Positions 34,179-46,336 of a stretch of DNA of 64,000 nt are shown one piece after another. The stretch is taken from positions 17,967,327 through 18,031,326 of the forward strand of contig ML677358.1 in the NCBI GenBank assembly GCA_007922305.1. Direction: 5' to 3'. The notes beneath the pieces are model-generated. The model had not been told where the DNA came from and did no database searches. It worked only from the letters and a program-made list of their open reading frames with translations. The translations under genes and the position numbers were made by a program. This DNA is from Dermatemys mawii (lineage: Eukaryota; Chordata; Testudines; Dermatemydidae). Position 1 is the stretch's first letter; every line of letters starts with the position of its first letter.

Positions 34179-34832
34179 CTGGAGTGGGGAAACTATGGCC
34201 TGCGGGCAGGATCCAGCCCGCCAGCCATTTTAAACCAACCCTCAAGTTCCTGTGAGGGAGCGGGGTCTGAGGCTTGCCCCTCTCCGGCGCTCCAGCCAGG
34301 GAGCAGGGTTGGGGGCTTCACCATGTGGCTCCCAGAGGCTGTGGCATGGCCCCACTCTGGCTCACATGCACCAATGGCCCCCTCCAGCACTCCAATGGAT
34401 GGGGCAGTGTGCAGAGCCGCCTGGCCACACCTTTGTGTAGGAGCCGGAGAAGGGATATGCAACTGCTTCAAGGAGCCGCGTGAGGTAAGCACTGCTCGGA
34501 GCTTGCACTCCTGAGACTTCCCCATGCCCCAGCCCACTGTCCCAGCTCTGATCCCCCTCCTGCCCTCCAAACTCCTCGATCCCAGCCCAGAGCACCCTCC
34601 TGTACCTCAACCCCCTAATTCCCATCCCTGAGTCTGCAAGCCCAGCCTCAGCCCAGAGCCCTCTCCTGCACCCTGAACTCCTAATTTCTGGCCCCACCCT
34701 GGAGCCCACACCCCCAACCAGAGCCTTCACCCCCTCCTGCACCCCAGTCCCAATTCTGTGAGCATTCATGGCCTGCCATACAATTTCTATTTCCAGATGT
34801 GGCCCTCGGGCCAAAACGATTGCCCACCCCTG
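34179..34832. mobile_element. hAT-like non-autonomous element
   Basis: Left end ctggagtggggaaactatgg and right end cgattgcccacccctg are imperfect inverted repeats of the hAT CAGGGGTGGGCAA type. The interior is GC- and Pro/Ala-codon-rich (ctgcaccccagtcccaattc), so the 224-codon minus frame across it is spurious. No 8-bp target duplication remains visible. Confidence 0.55.
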
Positions 34833-35717
34833 CTGTAGTGTGATGAAACACAGGCTTGCATGATCAGTTTTCCTGCTGAACAATTTTTTAAAAAATAAGT
34901 ACGGTGGGTTTCCCACCATTCCTAGGCAGAAGTTGCCTTTCCCAGCCCTAGTGCCTTGCTCTTGAATACACTCGACAGAGCAGTCTCTGGGCAGGAGCTG
35001 AGTCAGTGTGACAGGTGGCCTCAAGTCCATCTTCATTTTCTCTACCAGTGCTGATATTTCAGCTCTTCATAGCTTGTGGAGGTGACAACAGTAGCGTGTC
35101 CCCTCTGAGATACCTCTTGGCATCATGATGGCCCAGAGTGCAGGAAAATTTGCTATGGTTTCCTATGGGGTGCTAAGCCCCTCTCTTTGCTTTGTTGTTT
35201 GTTTTACTGAGGTCCGGGGCCATCCTTCCCCCACTCCTCTGGTTTGCAGTTGCCGAGGGTAACAATTATGGCCTAACCTCTCCCATTGCTGTGGACCCTG
35301 TTTGTTCCTAACAGCGACTGGCTCGAGAAGAAGCGGCAGCAGTTGCTTTTGGGGGCTGCAGGAAGAACGCTCCCTCTCGAAGGAGGAAGGCTGTGGTGTT
35401 TCTCTCTCTCTCTCTCCCTGAAGCCCAGCCAATCTCTGCTAACTGCAGTGTGCAATACAGCAATTCATAAAATGTGACATTCATGTTGGTGGAACTCTGC
35501 TGTGAGCCTATTTCACTCTGTGATAAAGACTACATCTGTCAGAGTTCATCTCTGCTTAGTCAGGACTGTCGGACAATTACCCAGTCCAGATTTGCTAGTC
35601 CCCTAGACTGGAGATAGAATTGTCCCTCTACTCCCTCTGTCCCCTCAAGACTAGAGTAATAGACTATCTCCTAGTGTAGTGATGCTGAGGAGTCTTTTTA
35701 TACAGTCAAGTTTACTT

Positions 35718-35963
35718 AGGGTACATCTATACTATCCGCCAGATTGGCGGGTATTGTTCAATGTATCGGGGATCGATTTATCGCGTCTCGTCTAGATGTG
35801 ATAAATCGATCTCCAAACGTGCTCCCCTTCGACTCCGGAATTCTAACTCCGCAAGAGGAATAAGTGGAGTTGTTGGGGGGAGCTACTGCGGTCAATTCAC
35901 CACTATGAGGACGGCCAGGTAAGTCGAACTAAGAAACCCCCTCCCGAGTGTAGCTCAGGCCTT
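35718..35963. mobile_element. MITE with CTACACT-type ends
   Basis: Left agggtacatctatactatcc; interior atcggggatcgatttatcgc with its near reverse complement gataaatcgatctccaaacg; right gagtgtagctcaggcc. I recognise this CpG-rich family as frequent in turtles. Non-coding. Confidence 0.6.
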
Positions 35964-36418
35964 AGAGTCTTATCCGCACAATGCTAACATCAGACCTTGA
36001 GGGACAAATCTGTGTAGCCTTTGTGCATTTCAATGCCAAAACTCTCTTGGAAGAAAAGGAAACCTTTAATTATATTGTTCATTGAGGAATGGGAAAGAAT
36101 TGCCATGCACCACTGAAATGTTGATAAGTAGGAGGCCAGTAAATAAATTTAAAAGAATGTACTGTGCATACTTTGTTTTTTAAACTTTCAAGAGCCCTGC
36201 TTTGTTTCAGTTAATCAAATTCTTCTATTGCAGCACTGGGATTTTAAAGCATTTTCGTAACCTTCTGTCTCAGTCCCAAAGGTTTAAACATTATTTTATA
36301 ATTAGCCTGCACAACTGTGTTATATGCTCGAAAAGAAAGAAAATGTTCCCACCCCCCATTTTTATATAGGAGGAATTACTATTTCTACCTGGGGACTGGA
36401 AAAGAGAGTGGAGGTGGA

Positions 36419-36440
36419 GGGAGAGAGAGAGAGAGAGAGA
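36419..36440 (+). repeat. (GA)n microsatellite
   Basis: About eleven GA units. Confidence 0.9.
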
Positions 36441-36879
36441 TTCAATATGTAGAAATTTCATCTCCTGCCAGTTACACATGAAATCATCACTTAGGAGACA
36501 GGGTGGGAAATTACTGAATACATTGGAAAATTCCTCACTTTTCTTAATGAAAATGCTCTAAAATAGTGTGGCAGAGGGAGGAATCAGGGACATCTGCATG
36601 TTGCACCATGAAATGTGGGGAATTAATATTTCTTTTCCACCTGTCACTGTATAACTCGGCTTCAAGCACCTGCCTATACCAATGGGATCTTCTTTGCCTT
36701 TTGTACCTACAACATTCCTGCCATTTGCTAAGGAGCTCTCTTATGGAGGCTAGACATCAGAATAGAGTTGTCACCAAGTTAGACACTTGTGCACACACCC
36801 TGAGAAATTAATCATATTTCCCTGTATTTTAGTCTAACAATAATACTACTACTAATTCATAATCCTTTGCAGATAAAAG

Positions 36880-37025
36880 TCCTCACAAGTGTCCAAAAGC
36901 GTAAGTATCATTATCCCAGTTATACAGATGTGGAAACAGAGCTGCTGATGGTCTAACAGACTTGCCCAAGGTCATACAGAGTCAGTGGCAGGGCTTATGT
37001 TAGAACTCGGGAACTCCAGGCTCTC
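36880..37025 (-). mobile_element. MIR-like SINE, antisense
   Basis: 'cattatcccagttatacaga', 'gacttgcccaaggtcataca' and 'cagtggcagggcttatgtta' are reverse-complement MIR text. Confidence 0.65.
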
Positions 37026-37871
37026 AGCAATTCACTCAGAGTACATGGACTGTCCCCTGGGCAACCTTTATCTGAGAAATCATTGATCAGCAGGGTGGAT
37101 TTTTAAAGGTGCTTGTGTCAGGGTTACTATTTTGTGCATGCAATTTCTTTGCACCCGCAATTAGTAGCAGATAGTGGCTGCCATTTAATCCGCGGTACAA
37201 CTAACTTTAGCAACAAATTAGCTACTTAGGGTTTGATTCTAAATCCACTGAAGCTAATAAGAGGCTTTGCATTCACTGCAACACATTTTGGATCAATTGC
37301 AGTCATAATTTTTGTAGACAGTATTGTCCCCACACAAAGGGAAACTGCGCTTTGGAAACTCAGAGCCTAACGGAAAGCAAAAGTTTCACAAGGACAAAAG
37401 TGTTCTGAGGGGCAGGGGGACAAGGGAGGAAATAAAATGTGGGTGGCTTATGATTAATTCCTGCCTTTGGCATTGGAAATAAAAAAAGACTTGTGAGCAA
37501 GGAAAAATATTAGTCTGTTGCTTTTGAAAACCTCCAGAAAGATCTGTCTGAAGCGTGTATTTAAATGGGAAGCATACAGGTGTTTTCTGAGCTGTTAGAG
37601 CCTGCGAGCAGGCCTAGGGCAAATCTGAGAATACAGTATAATGTAACAAGAAACATTCCTCCACCACTCTGCATGCTTCAGTGGGAAAATGCAAATCAAC
37701 TCATTTCCTCTTTTGAGGAGGACTTTAGATAAGGGGGTCCTGAAGCAAAGTAACCCGTTGGACATTTCTCCTTCCTCTGCCTTTCTGCAGCCTTCCCTAT
37801 AATGTGCTGCGGGGGTAGCCACATGCATGGAGATTAGGGAGCAGATGCATATTGAGTCAGGGGTATAGAAA

Positions 37872-37919
<48 letters not shown>

Positions 37920-40900
37920 TGACTCTTTTCTTCTTGCCAATTCTCCATGCGTTCAGAATCAGGTTGTCCAAATGATTTGTTAGGTGCCAGTTTTGAGATG
38001 CACGCTCGTTCTGGGACAGAGTCCCCATGTGCTTCGATTGAATTATTCTCAATTAAAAACTACTGAAACCTGAAAATAAATTGCTCCAAAGAGAAGCGTG
38101 TCTATAGAGCCCTGTTTTTGCCCACTAAATAAAGAGTGTATCTCTCTCTCTCTTTTATTTCTTTCAGGGAAAGGGTCTGAGCAGGTTTTCATCTGATTTT
38201 GTAGGACTTTCTTCCATCCATTTATTACAAACCTTTCTTTCTAGCCTGTACGACGAGTTTATTTTCTTTACTAGTTTAGGCTTTAGGGAGCTTTACATGT
38301 ATTATTTTTTTCACTATGCCCATTAAGAGTCAGATTTTCAAAAGCACAGTCAGCATCCAGTGGTGTCTGCTTCATTAAGGTCCCTAAATGGGAGCTGAGC
38401 TCCTTTGAAAAATCTGGCCCCAATTGTGGGTGATAAGCAATGTATCTTATAATTAACGAATAATTAAGGCATTGAAATTCAGTAGGTATTGGGTGACTTA
38501 AATTCCCTTCGTCCCTTTGAGAAACCTGGCATTAATGGAGAATATTTTAATCACAATATTTTCCAGAGAGTTTAAAAGTATCCCGCGTTCCCCTATTCCA
38601 TTTAATAGTTTTAACTTCCTTTGGAAATTTGCATTTGGAATTTCTGCCCCTGCAGTCGTTACTCAAACAAAATCCCCATTGCTCTCAACTCTTCTTCAGT
38701 AGGTCCATTCTTTGAACAAGAGATATAGGCCCCTAATTCTCCATTAGATAAACGCAGCAAAACATCTTTCAGCCATTGCTTATTGCAAGAAGGTTAAAAA
38801 AGCAAAACAATCAGAAATGTCCTGAGCCAAAGCCCATTGAAGTCAATGGGAGGATTAAAAAGCTCAGGTTTTCAACTCGGATCGGTCTTTCTCTCTGGAA
38901 GTGACCACAGACTCTTCAGTCCATCTCCATATACTTTTGGTCTGGCCTCTGTTTGCCCCAAAATGTTCCCTTATAATAATTCATTGACATGTGCACAATA
39001 CCTGCCCGGATGGTGCAAGACAAAGAGGTGTGGGAAATAACCAGTGACAAAGATTTTGCCCCTCTTTTCCCCTCTATAATTTAAATCAAAATATCTAAAC
39101 CTGAGACCTGAACGCAACTTCAGCCTTACTTTGTATGTAAAAATATTCCATTTAAATCAGCGGTAAAGCTAACATGAGAGTGCCAATAAATAATATATGC
39201 AAAGAGGTTTTTTTATCAATATATAAAGAAATGCGGAGTTGGGAAGCAGTTGAAAACAAGCATTAGGAGATGTAACGAAGTAAGAATTAGAACAGCATAG
39301 TTCCTCTGGCCATTATAAATGAGAACGCCAGGTACCTGGAGAACAGGAAAACTGATGAGTACAGTCTGTTCAGGAGAGAAGGAGGAAAATTTCCCCCAGG
39401 AACACATTTCAAATTACTTATTTATGAACTGATGAACTGGGAGACCACCTATAGAGAGACAGGAGCAAGCAGTCTGCTGCAGACAGCTACAGAACTCCAG
39501 CTAATTGTGCTGCTGTTTTCTGTTATAATTCCTGCTACCCAGCTGGGCTTCGGAGGCAGGAAATTTAGGCACTGACTAGAAGTCGCACTTTCCCTCCTTC
39601 TTGTCTGCATAAATATATACATGTATATTTTAATCTGCTGGAATCATTCGGCAAGGGCCTGGGAAAACAGCTGCTGCCTTTGTCTAGGAGAGCATTAGGG
39701 AGTGACAGCATGGTTTGCAGGAATGGTTCTTCCAAAGATGAGTCCCTTAGTACTAGTTCAGGATTCTGGCACATACCACTGAAAAAGTCACTGCAGATTT
39801 TCATTGAAATGCTGGAGCATCTTGGGTTGTAATTGCGAGTGTTAAACATGTCTTTCAGTTTCTCCCTCTTTTGTGCATGTGTGCGTATACACATATATAT
39901 AATGTGTGTATTATGTATGCACATGTAAAGTATATATGGCCATATGTGTATTTATATATGTATCAACAAGGCAGATTTGTTTTTTGACCTCTGTGTCCAT
40001 ACATGCACACACAGGGCTGGATTCTGCTCTCATTTACACTCATATAAATCTGAAGTGACTCCACTGAAATCAGGAACATTACTCAGGCTTTATACTGGTG
40101 TAATGGAGATCAGAATGTGGCCCATACTCTCTATATATGTATAACCATGTCAGTGGAGAGAAAACAGCTTTGGGTGCCAGTTAGTATACTATATAAGATA
40201 TGGAAGAGAGAGTTAATTTACTGTAAATATACGGTAATGTAGAATCAATTTCAATGGAGTCAGAGGACATTTCTTTACATCAGATGGAGCTCATTACAAT
40301 GCATTTATACTGAGAATTTAATTTATACATTTAGAAAATAGAATTTGGAGTTTAGAATTTAGATAATCTGATACTGGTAGTATATAAGATATCACTATGT
40401 TGGCTTCAAATTTCAGTTGGTAAGGAGTAAAAAGAAGTTAGAAGTACATGGATGGCTTATGATAAACTCCTGAAGCTTGGTAAAGTGATTCAGAGAGCAC
40501 TGGTTTGAACAGAGCCCATGTCTGTAGTAGCTTGGTATGGCCTATGGTCTACATCAAACAGCTTTAAGGATCCAAGAACCTGTTCAGTGACCTTTTGAAA
40601 GTCCAGTTCCTTTCGGGACATGTGTCTATATCACAAAAAACCAAACATACACTTCCCCAATTATTCCTTTATTTGCATATATAAAGCACTTGGCCAGTGC
40701 TCCAGGCCCTTTACAGGGAACAAAACCTGACAACGCCACAGCCTACAACAACCTGCTCCTCTTTCGCTGATCCTCAGACATCAATCAACCCTGGTCCAAG
40801 AAAAAGACTGGGAGCATACATGTGATCATTGCCTACCCTGAAGACCACATCTGGCTTCTGATGGATTATGGGGGAAAAGTAAGTTCCAAAGTCTAGGACT

Positions 40901-40929
40901 TCCCACTGAAAATGTCCTGCGGATGTCGT
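37026..40929. other. AT-rich DNA, mostly unassigned
   Basis: No gene. It contains the GT microsatellite, and an exact copy of the palindromic CCCATTGAAGTCAATGGG at 38833-38850. Around 39870-39970 is an AT/GT-rich simple stretch. Confidence 0.35.
37875..37917 (+). repeat. (GT)n microsatellite
   Basis: About 21 uninterrupted GT units. Minus-strand poly(His-Thr) frames over it are artefacts. Confidence 0.95.
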
Positions 40930-41290
40930 CCCTCCACCTCACACTGAAATCAAATTGGGCAGCTCAGTTGATTGCAACTGCTGTAATGTCACATAAGAAG
41001 AACTTTGGTTTCTTAGGTAACCAGGAACCAAACTACTTAGGACTTTATAGGTCAACACCAATAACTTAAACTTTTCCTGGAACTCAGCCAGCAACCAGTG
41101 CAGGTCCTGGAGTGTTGATGTAATGTCCTCTCCGCATGAACCACCTCTTAACAAGCAGCTCACTGCATTCTGCACAGGCTGTAGTTTCCAAATGCAGCCA
41201 CATGCAGAGAGCACTGGAGCAATCTAACTGCAATGTGATGAAGGCAAGGATAACACTGGTGAGATCCTGATCTCAAAGAAAAGGACACAA
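40930..41290 (-). mobile_element. Decayed LINE, L2-like RT C-terminus
   Basis: The minus-strand frame 41214-40939 reads L-Q-P-V-Q-N-A-V-S near its start, then D-L-H-W-L-L-A-E-F and FKLLVLTYKVLSSLVPGYL. This follows the Q-N-A/L-H-W-L-P/F-K-[IL]-L-x-[LT]-[FY]-K-[AV]-L pattern at the C-terminus of L2-type reverse transcriptases. It is 91 codons, without the catalytic domain: a retrotransposon relic. Confidence 0.5.
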
Positions 41291-41614
41291 CCTTCTTGCC
41301 AAGAACTAATGAATAAGGCAGGCTTGGCAAATGTTGCTACCTGGTATCCCAGGCCGTCTCAGTAGAGAAGTCAAGGACTAAGTGTTTGATCCTGCAAACT
41401 CAGTGCCTTGCATGATTGGCATAGAAAAGAAAATAGTGATTGAACCTCTCTGTCATCCTTCTATGTACATTGGTAGGTCAGTATAAAGGCGGCGTGCAGT
41501 GCTGTTGCTTTCATTGCATCCATTCCACTGATGAATAGAGTGTTCAGTTTCCAGTGCTGTCATTTATCACAAAATGCTCATTGGAACAGGAGTATAATGA
41601 CAATGGTATGGTGG

Positions 41615-41885
41615 ATTAAAACCAACACAAGGGAGTACTTCTTCACACAACACACAGTCAACCTGTGGAACTCATTGCGAGGTGATGTTGTGAAGGCCAA
41701 AACTATAACTGGGTTCAGAAAGAATTAGATAAATAAGTGGAAAGTACTCGCTACTAGCCAGGATGGTCAGGGATGCAACCACATGCAACCTCATTCCCTC
41801 TGAGGCACCTGGTACTGGCCACTGTCAGGGACAGGATATTGGGTTAGAGGGACCATTGATCCTACTCAGCACATCTGTTCTAATC
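41615..41885 (+). mobile_element. CR1 LINE 3' end, sense
   Basis: 'gagtacttcttcacacaaca' and 'cagtcaacctgtggaactca' encode the [13 protein letters not shown] motif; then the 3' UTR with ggcacctggtactggccact. Severely 5'-truncated. Confidence 0.85.
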
Positions 41886-42465
41886 TATCCCTGTTGTTCA
41901 TTGGTATAGACATGAGGAACACAGCAACTTTCCTCTAATTAGATTTCCTCCAACTCTGCAGATTTCAATGTTTATGGCAGCCCTCTACCTCTCATTGCCA
42001 TCTTATGACGGAACAACTCTTCAAGTGCTTGACATTGTCTCTGCAGAGTAGACCTCTCCCACCCACAAGAAAAGCATCCTGGGAAACACTTTGTTGGATA
42101 AGGCTAGGAAAGGAGACTGAATTTAAATCTTTCACAAGATTTGCACTCCTGGATACTGAGGTTGGTACAACAAATGCTGATCTACTCACACCTCAGTCAT
42201 TTTATATCTCCCAGGCAGACTCCATAGTGGAGTGAGAGTTTCTGGAGATTTAGTAGCTTGTATGACACCCTTTAGGCAACTTCCTCTACTTTTCACTTGC
42301 CATGTTCTCATGTGACAACTTGTTGTGTGACAGTTGACCTGTCAACCCAAGCTACTCCCATTCTTTGTGGGTTGTCCTGTCTGTCACTGGATGTACTTGG
42401 GATTAGAGGTGAGTACTGTACAACAGGCAATAAAGGCACAAAATATTTCTGACTACCAAGTTTAA

Positions 42466-42660
42466 AAAGAGACAAAGTGGGTGAGGTGTAATATGCTGTA
42501 TTGGGCCAACTTCTGTTGGTGAAAGAGACAAGCTTTCAAGCTCTGGGATAGATCGAAAGCTTGTTTCTCTCGCCAACAGAAGTTGGTCCAGTAAAAGATA
42601 TTACCTCTCCCACCTTGTCTCTCTAATACCCTGGCACCACTATAGCTACAGCACCACCGC
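42466..42660. mobile_element. Foldback short retroelement, copy 3
   Basis: The first arm (gacaaagtgggtgaggtgta ... ccaacttctgttggtgaaag) is the near reverse complement of the second (ctcgccaacagaagttggtc ... ctctcccaccttgtctc). The tail ctctaataccctggcaccac matches the 'ccaacacggctacaac' end of a sauropsid family. Flanks aagtttaaaaagag and acgtttgaaaatagag could be a decayed target duplication. Confidence 0.6.
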
Positions 42661-42846
42661 AAACAACGTTTGAAAATAGAGCAGACAGCAGTGAGATCTT
42701 TTTGGGTATCCATGCAGATAAATGCAATATCTGAGCTGGCCTAATTGACTTAAAATAGTGCTACCAACACATTAATCTGACTATAAATCATGAGGTCCTT
42801 TAAACTGGGGAGGTTCAGAAAGCACAGCACTGGACACTTTCTGCTA

Positions 42847-42965
42847 GGGTGACCAGATAGCAAATATGAAAAATCGGGACAGGGGATGGGGGTAATAGGA
42901 GCCTATATAAGAAAAAGACTCAAAAATCGGGACTTTCCCTATAAAATTGGGACACCTGGTCACCC
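42847..42965. mobile_element. TA-flanked MITE with GGGTGACCAG ends
   Basis: Starts gggtgaccagatagc, ends cacctggtcaccc, flanked by TA (42845-42846; 42966-42967). Internal 'aaaaatcgggac' motifs. Opposite orientation to the copy at 11560. Confidence 0.78.
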
Positions 42966-43284
42966 TACCTTCTGCATTTGTAAATCAGATGTGAAAGGGA
43001 TATTCTCTAGGTCCTCTTTTCTAGAAATCATGGCGACCAGCATAAGATTGTGTATAATGCATAGAGTGCATGGGCCTTTGTTATTGCAGAAGTGTCAATC
43101 CCTGGAAACAAAAGAATCGAGACCCGTTTAGAAACAAGCTCCCCATTAGTTAGCAATTCAGACTGACTTCAAAAAGCAAGCCCTTAGTCTCCAATGATAT
43201 CCGTCTGACAACTACTTAATCTTGGCAAGAGCTGCGTTAAACCAGCCTGTCATCTAGACTGCCTCTCAGTGCTGCAGCTTGAAA

Positions 43285-43301
43285 AGAGAGAGAGAGAGAG
43301 A
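43285..43301 (+). repeat. (GA)n short microsatellite
   Basis: About eight GA units. Confidence 0.8.
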
Positions 43302-46097
43302 CCCATGAGCTTCAATCACTTAGAAGAAATTATAACTTTTTAGAAAACTGTCTGAAGATAGCATTTACCATACTGAACGGCAGATGACAGTTACTACACA
43401 GACAGAGTCGTACAATGCAAAATGCCAGCTTCCAGGTGATTCTATCCCATTTCTGGGGCTGTCGCGAGCCATCAAATTAATGTTGAAATAATTGTCACTT
43501 GTGAATACCTGCCAGTGAAGCCAAGTTGGGAATTGAAAAAAAAAAGTCCTAGTTGATCAACCTCACAAAATGTTCTGAACATTTTAAAAAAAGTTTCACT
43601 AAGGTATGATTCCTTTACATATTAATTTCAGCAGCGAGAACTTTTCATAAGAACACAAAGATGTAGACATTTAAGCCAACCTATTAAAGCAGTGTTAGCC
43701 TCACCACTGGCTCCTCAGTTATTTACAAGTTTGTGTGACAGAAGAAGCAAATCTGATCTGATGCTTGGGACTCCATTGCAATGAGAGGGATTTGGAGTAA
43801 AACTTGATGTCATTCTCTGTCCTTTACATTTCCATAAAAATCTCCAATTTGGTGAAATTCCCTTTAGCTAGGTATATTTTAGTGGGGTTTCACATATAAG
43901 CAGATTTGCCAATTCCTGTAGCCCAGAAGAAACATTTTTCCCAGAGAAAGCACCTTGAACCGAGGTAACCGCCAGTGGGACTACGAATCTGTGTTTGAAC
44001 ATTCTTGATTTAACAAAAGTTTCAGTACTCTGGAAGCACAATACCCTTACATTGCAGAGTCCTGATTATTGTTCTGCATTGATATTAATAGGGTACCCTC
44101 CAAGATACAATTTATTGGTAAATAATGCACCGGAGAATAGGGATACAATAATAACTTAATGAGCCTGGCTGGATATTCTGTTGTGGTACTGAATTATTTA
44201 AAATGTGTATAAATTTTTATTTTAAATGTACATTGTTGCAGTGTGTGTGTGTGTGTGTATGTTCAGTTACTTTAAATTACTTTTTTTTTTACCTCCGTGA
44301 ATAGTCTGTGGACAGTTTGTTGTAAATATTAGAACTTCAAAAGCTGTACTGGATTGGTTAGTTGTATAAATTTATGTGGTATGGTTTCTCTTTCCTGTAT
44401 GGAGGTCTTATTTATGTAATTAATTGATATGGTGCAAATTTCGAATGTTACAGTTGAATGTGTAATTGGAAATTGCCTTTCAGAGACTTCTGAATATTTG
44501 TACTAGTAAACAAATATGAGAAAATACAAAACATGGAATTGTAATTTAGGAAATCCAGCAAATACCTGTGTGTCCTATGTATATTCAGCTATTACTAGAA
44601 GCTGCTTTTGCTAGTGAAACCCATTCATTATTTCACTGATACTATAACACCTCTCAAGTTTATAAGGGCCCTAATCTAACTCCTACTGACATCAATGGGG
44701 ATTTTTCCATTTAAATCAATGGGAACTAGAGTGGTCCTAAAAGTGTAATAGAATTCACAAGAAACCTATTTTCTGATATAATTTCAACCCCTTTTAAATC
44801 TCCACAATTCTCATCTAAGGGCTATTCTCTGTACAGCATTTAAGCATGTGTTTAATTTTGAGCACACATTAAAGTTACACCCTTGATTAAGTGCTGTGCT
44901 GAATAAGGATGGGATTATTTACATGTTTAAATGTAAACACATGAACTGAAAATAAGCATTCACATATATTTTGTTTAGGCATCGTCATCCTCAACAGCAA
45001 TCCCTTATTTAGCACATTTTATCCTTAATCTTCAAAGCATTTCATAAATAAAGATAAATATAATACCTATTTTATAGGAGGGAAAACTGAGGCTCTGAGA
45101 GGGAATGTGCATTTCTGAATTCTTTTACAAGAAGGAGTTAAATATCTCTGGTTGCACGGAAGACTCATTAAAAAAAATTATTCTCATTTTTAAAATCAGA
45201 ATTTGAATCAAATTTTGGAGATTTGAAAAATTTTATGAGCTCTACAGAGCAAGGAAAGTGATTTGTGAAAAGTTTCTCAAAAAGTTTCCCATTTGGAAAT
45301 TTAGTCAAAATTTCACAATTCAAAAAAATTTCAGCCAGATTTGGAGTTAAGGTTGAAAGTGGGTTTCGGTGGAGTCCGGCTACCCATGCCAATGTCCCCT
45401 ATCCCTTAAAATTAAACATTCTGCACAAAATGTTACAACTTAAAAAAAATTCAAACATTCAAATATCTCAACATGAACAAGAGAGAGGGTTCAGCCAATC
45501 CCCCGCTGCCAGGAAATCTCTCACCCCAGCCCACTTATATCACCCAACCGATCATAACGATGTTACTTAGAATTTTCAAAAATATCTACAAAAATGACAA
45601 ATTACTCAGGTACCATAGAATCCTGTTTTCTATTGAAAGGATCTATTTGCAGTATACTAAACCAATACCATTTTCTACACTATCACACAGTACAAAATAA
45701 CCTGCCTATGCCAGTTGATACACACTAGAGTATATATAGTAATAAATAAAAACATGCAGACTCTAGATACTCGTGTATCAAACCTACACTACCATAAAAT
45801 CAACAAATTTAATAACACAAACATAACACACTCCAGTGACGTTCTTTTACTCCTCCACCATGAGAAAACTAATAGAACTTTGGGGGAATTTAATCTTTAC
45901 TATGCATCTTCTGCATTGGCCTAAATTTTTTACCTACAGTTGAGTTATGCTGATGGAAATTTTCCCCCAAAATATATGAAATCAAGAGTATGCACACCCC
46001 AGCCTCCCAAACAGCACAATTCTATTCTAGAACAGAAGGGAACACATTTAAGGTTGGTTGATTTGTGTGAAGTTTAGGGACTCTTTCCAGACAGCAC
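43302..46097. other. AT-rich DNA, no gene
   Basis: A short GT microsatellite lies at 44241-44259, and a possible copy of the 'aagcatgtgtttaa' foldback at about 44835-44945. A MIR-like piece (ggagggaaaactgaggctct) is at about 45060-45110. The part 45580-45840 is poor in G on this strand. Confidence 0.35.
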
Positions 46098-46336
46098 AAG
46101 TTAGAATAATAAGTAATAATAAGTAATAATTATTACTTATAATAATAATTATTATATTACTTATAATAAGTAATTATTATTATAGTAATTATAAGTATAT
46201 AAGTATTATATACTTATACATACCATATATATACTTATATAAGTATAGTATATACTTATACAAGTATTATATTACTTATAATAATAAATAATAATAATAG
46301 TATTAATAATAAGTAATAATAATAAGTTAGAATAAT
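46098..46336. repeat. AT palindrome block with 13-bp flanking repeats
   Basis: aagttagaataat is present at 46098-46110 and 46324-46336. Between them are about 210 bases of A/T with few other bases, built from nested palindromes of taagtaataattattactta and tatacttata. It can fold extensively. It may be an expanded simple repeat or a short AT foldback insertion. Confidence 0.7.

Noticed and set aside
34362..35036. 224-codon open frame on the - strand
   Set aside because: It spans the GC-rich hAT-like element and its flank; composition explains it.
37875..37917. His-Thr repeat protein on the - strand
   Set aside because: Simple translation of the GT microsatellite.
45580..45930. G-poor stretch considered as a nuclear mitochondrial insert
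   Set aside because: The skew and words such as aactttggggg looked mitochondrial, but no mitochondrial gene order or protein motif could be read in any frame with the mitochondrial code. A search against a turtle mitogenome would decide.
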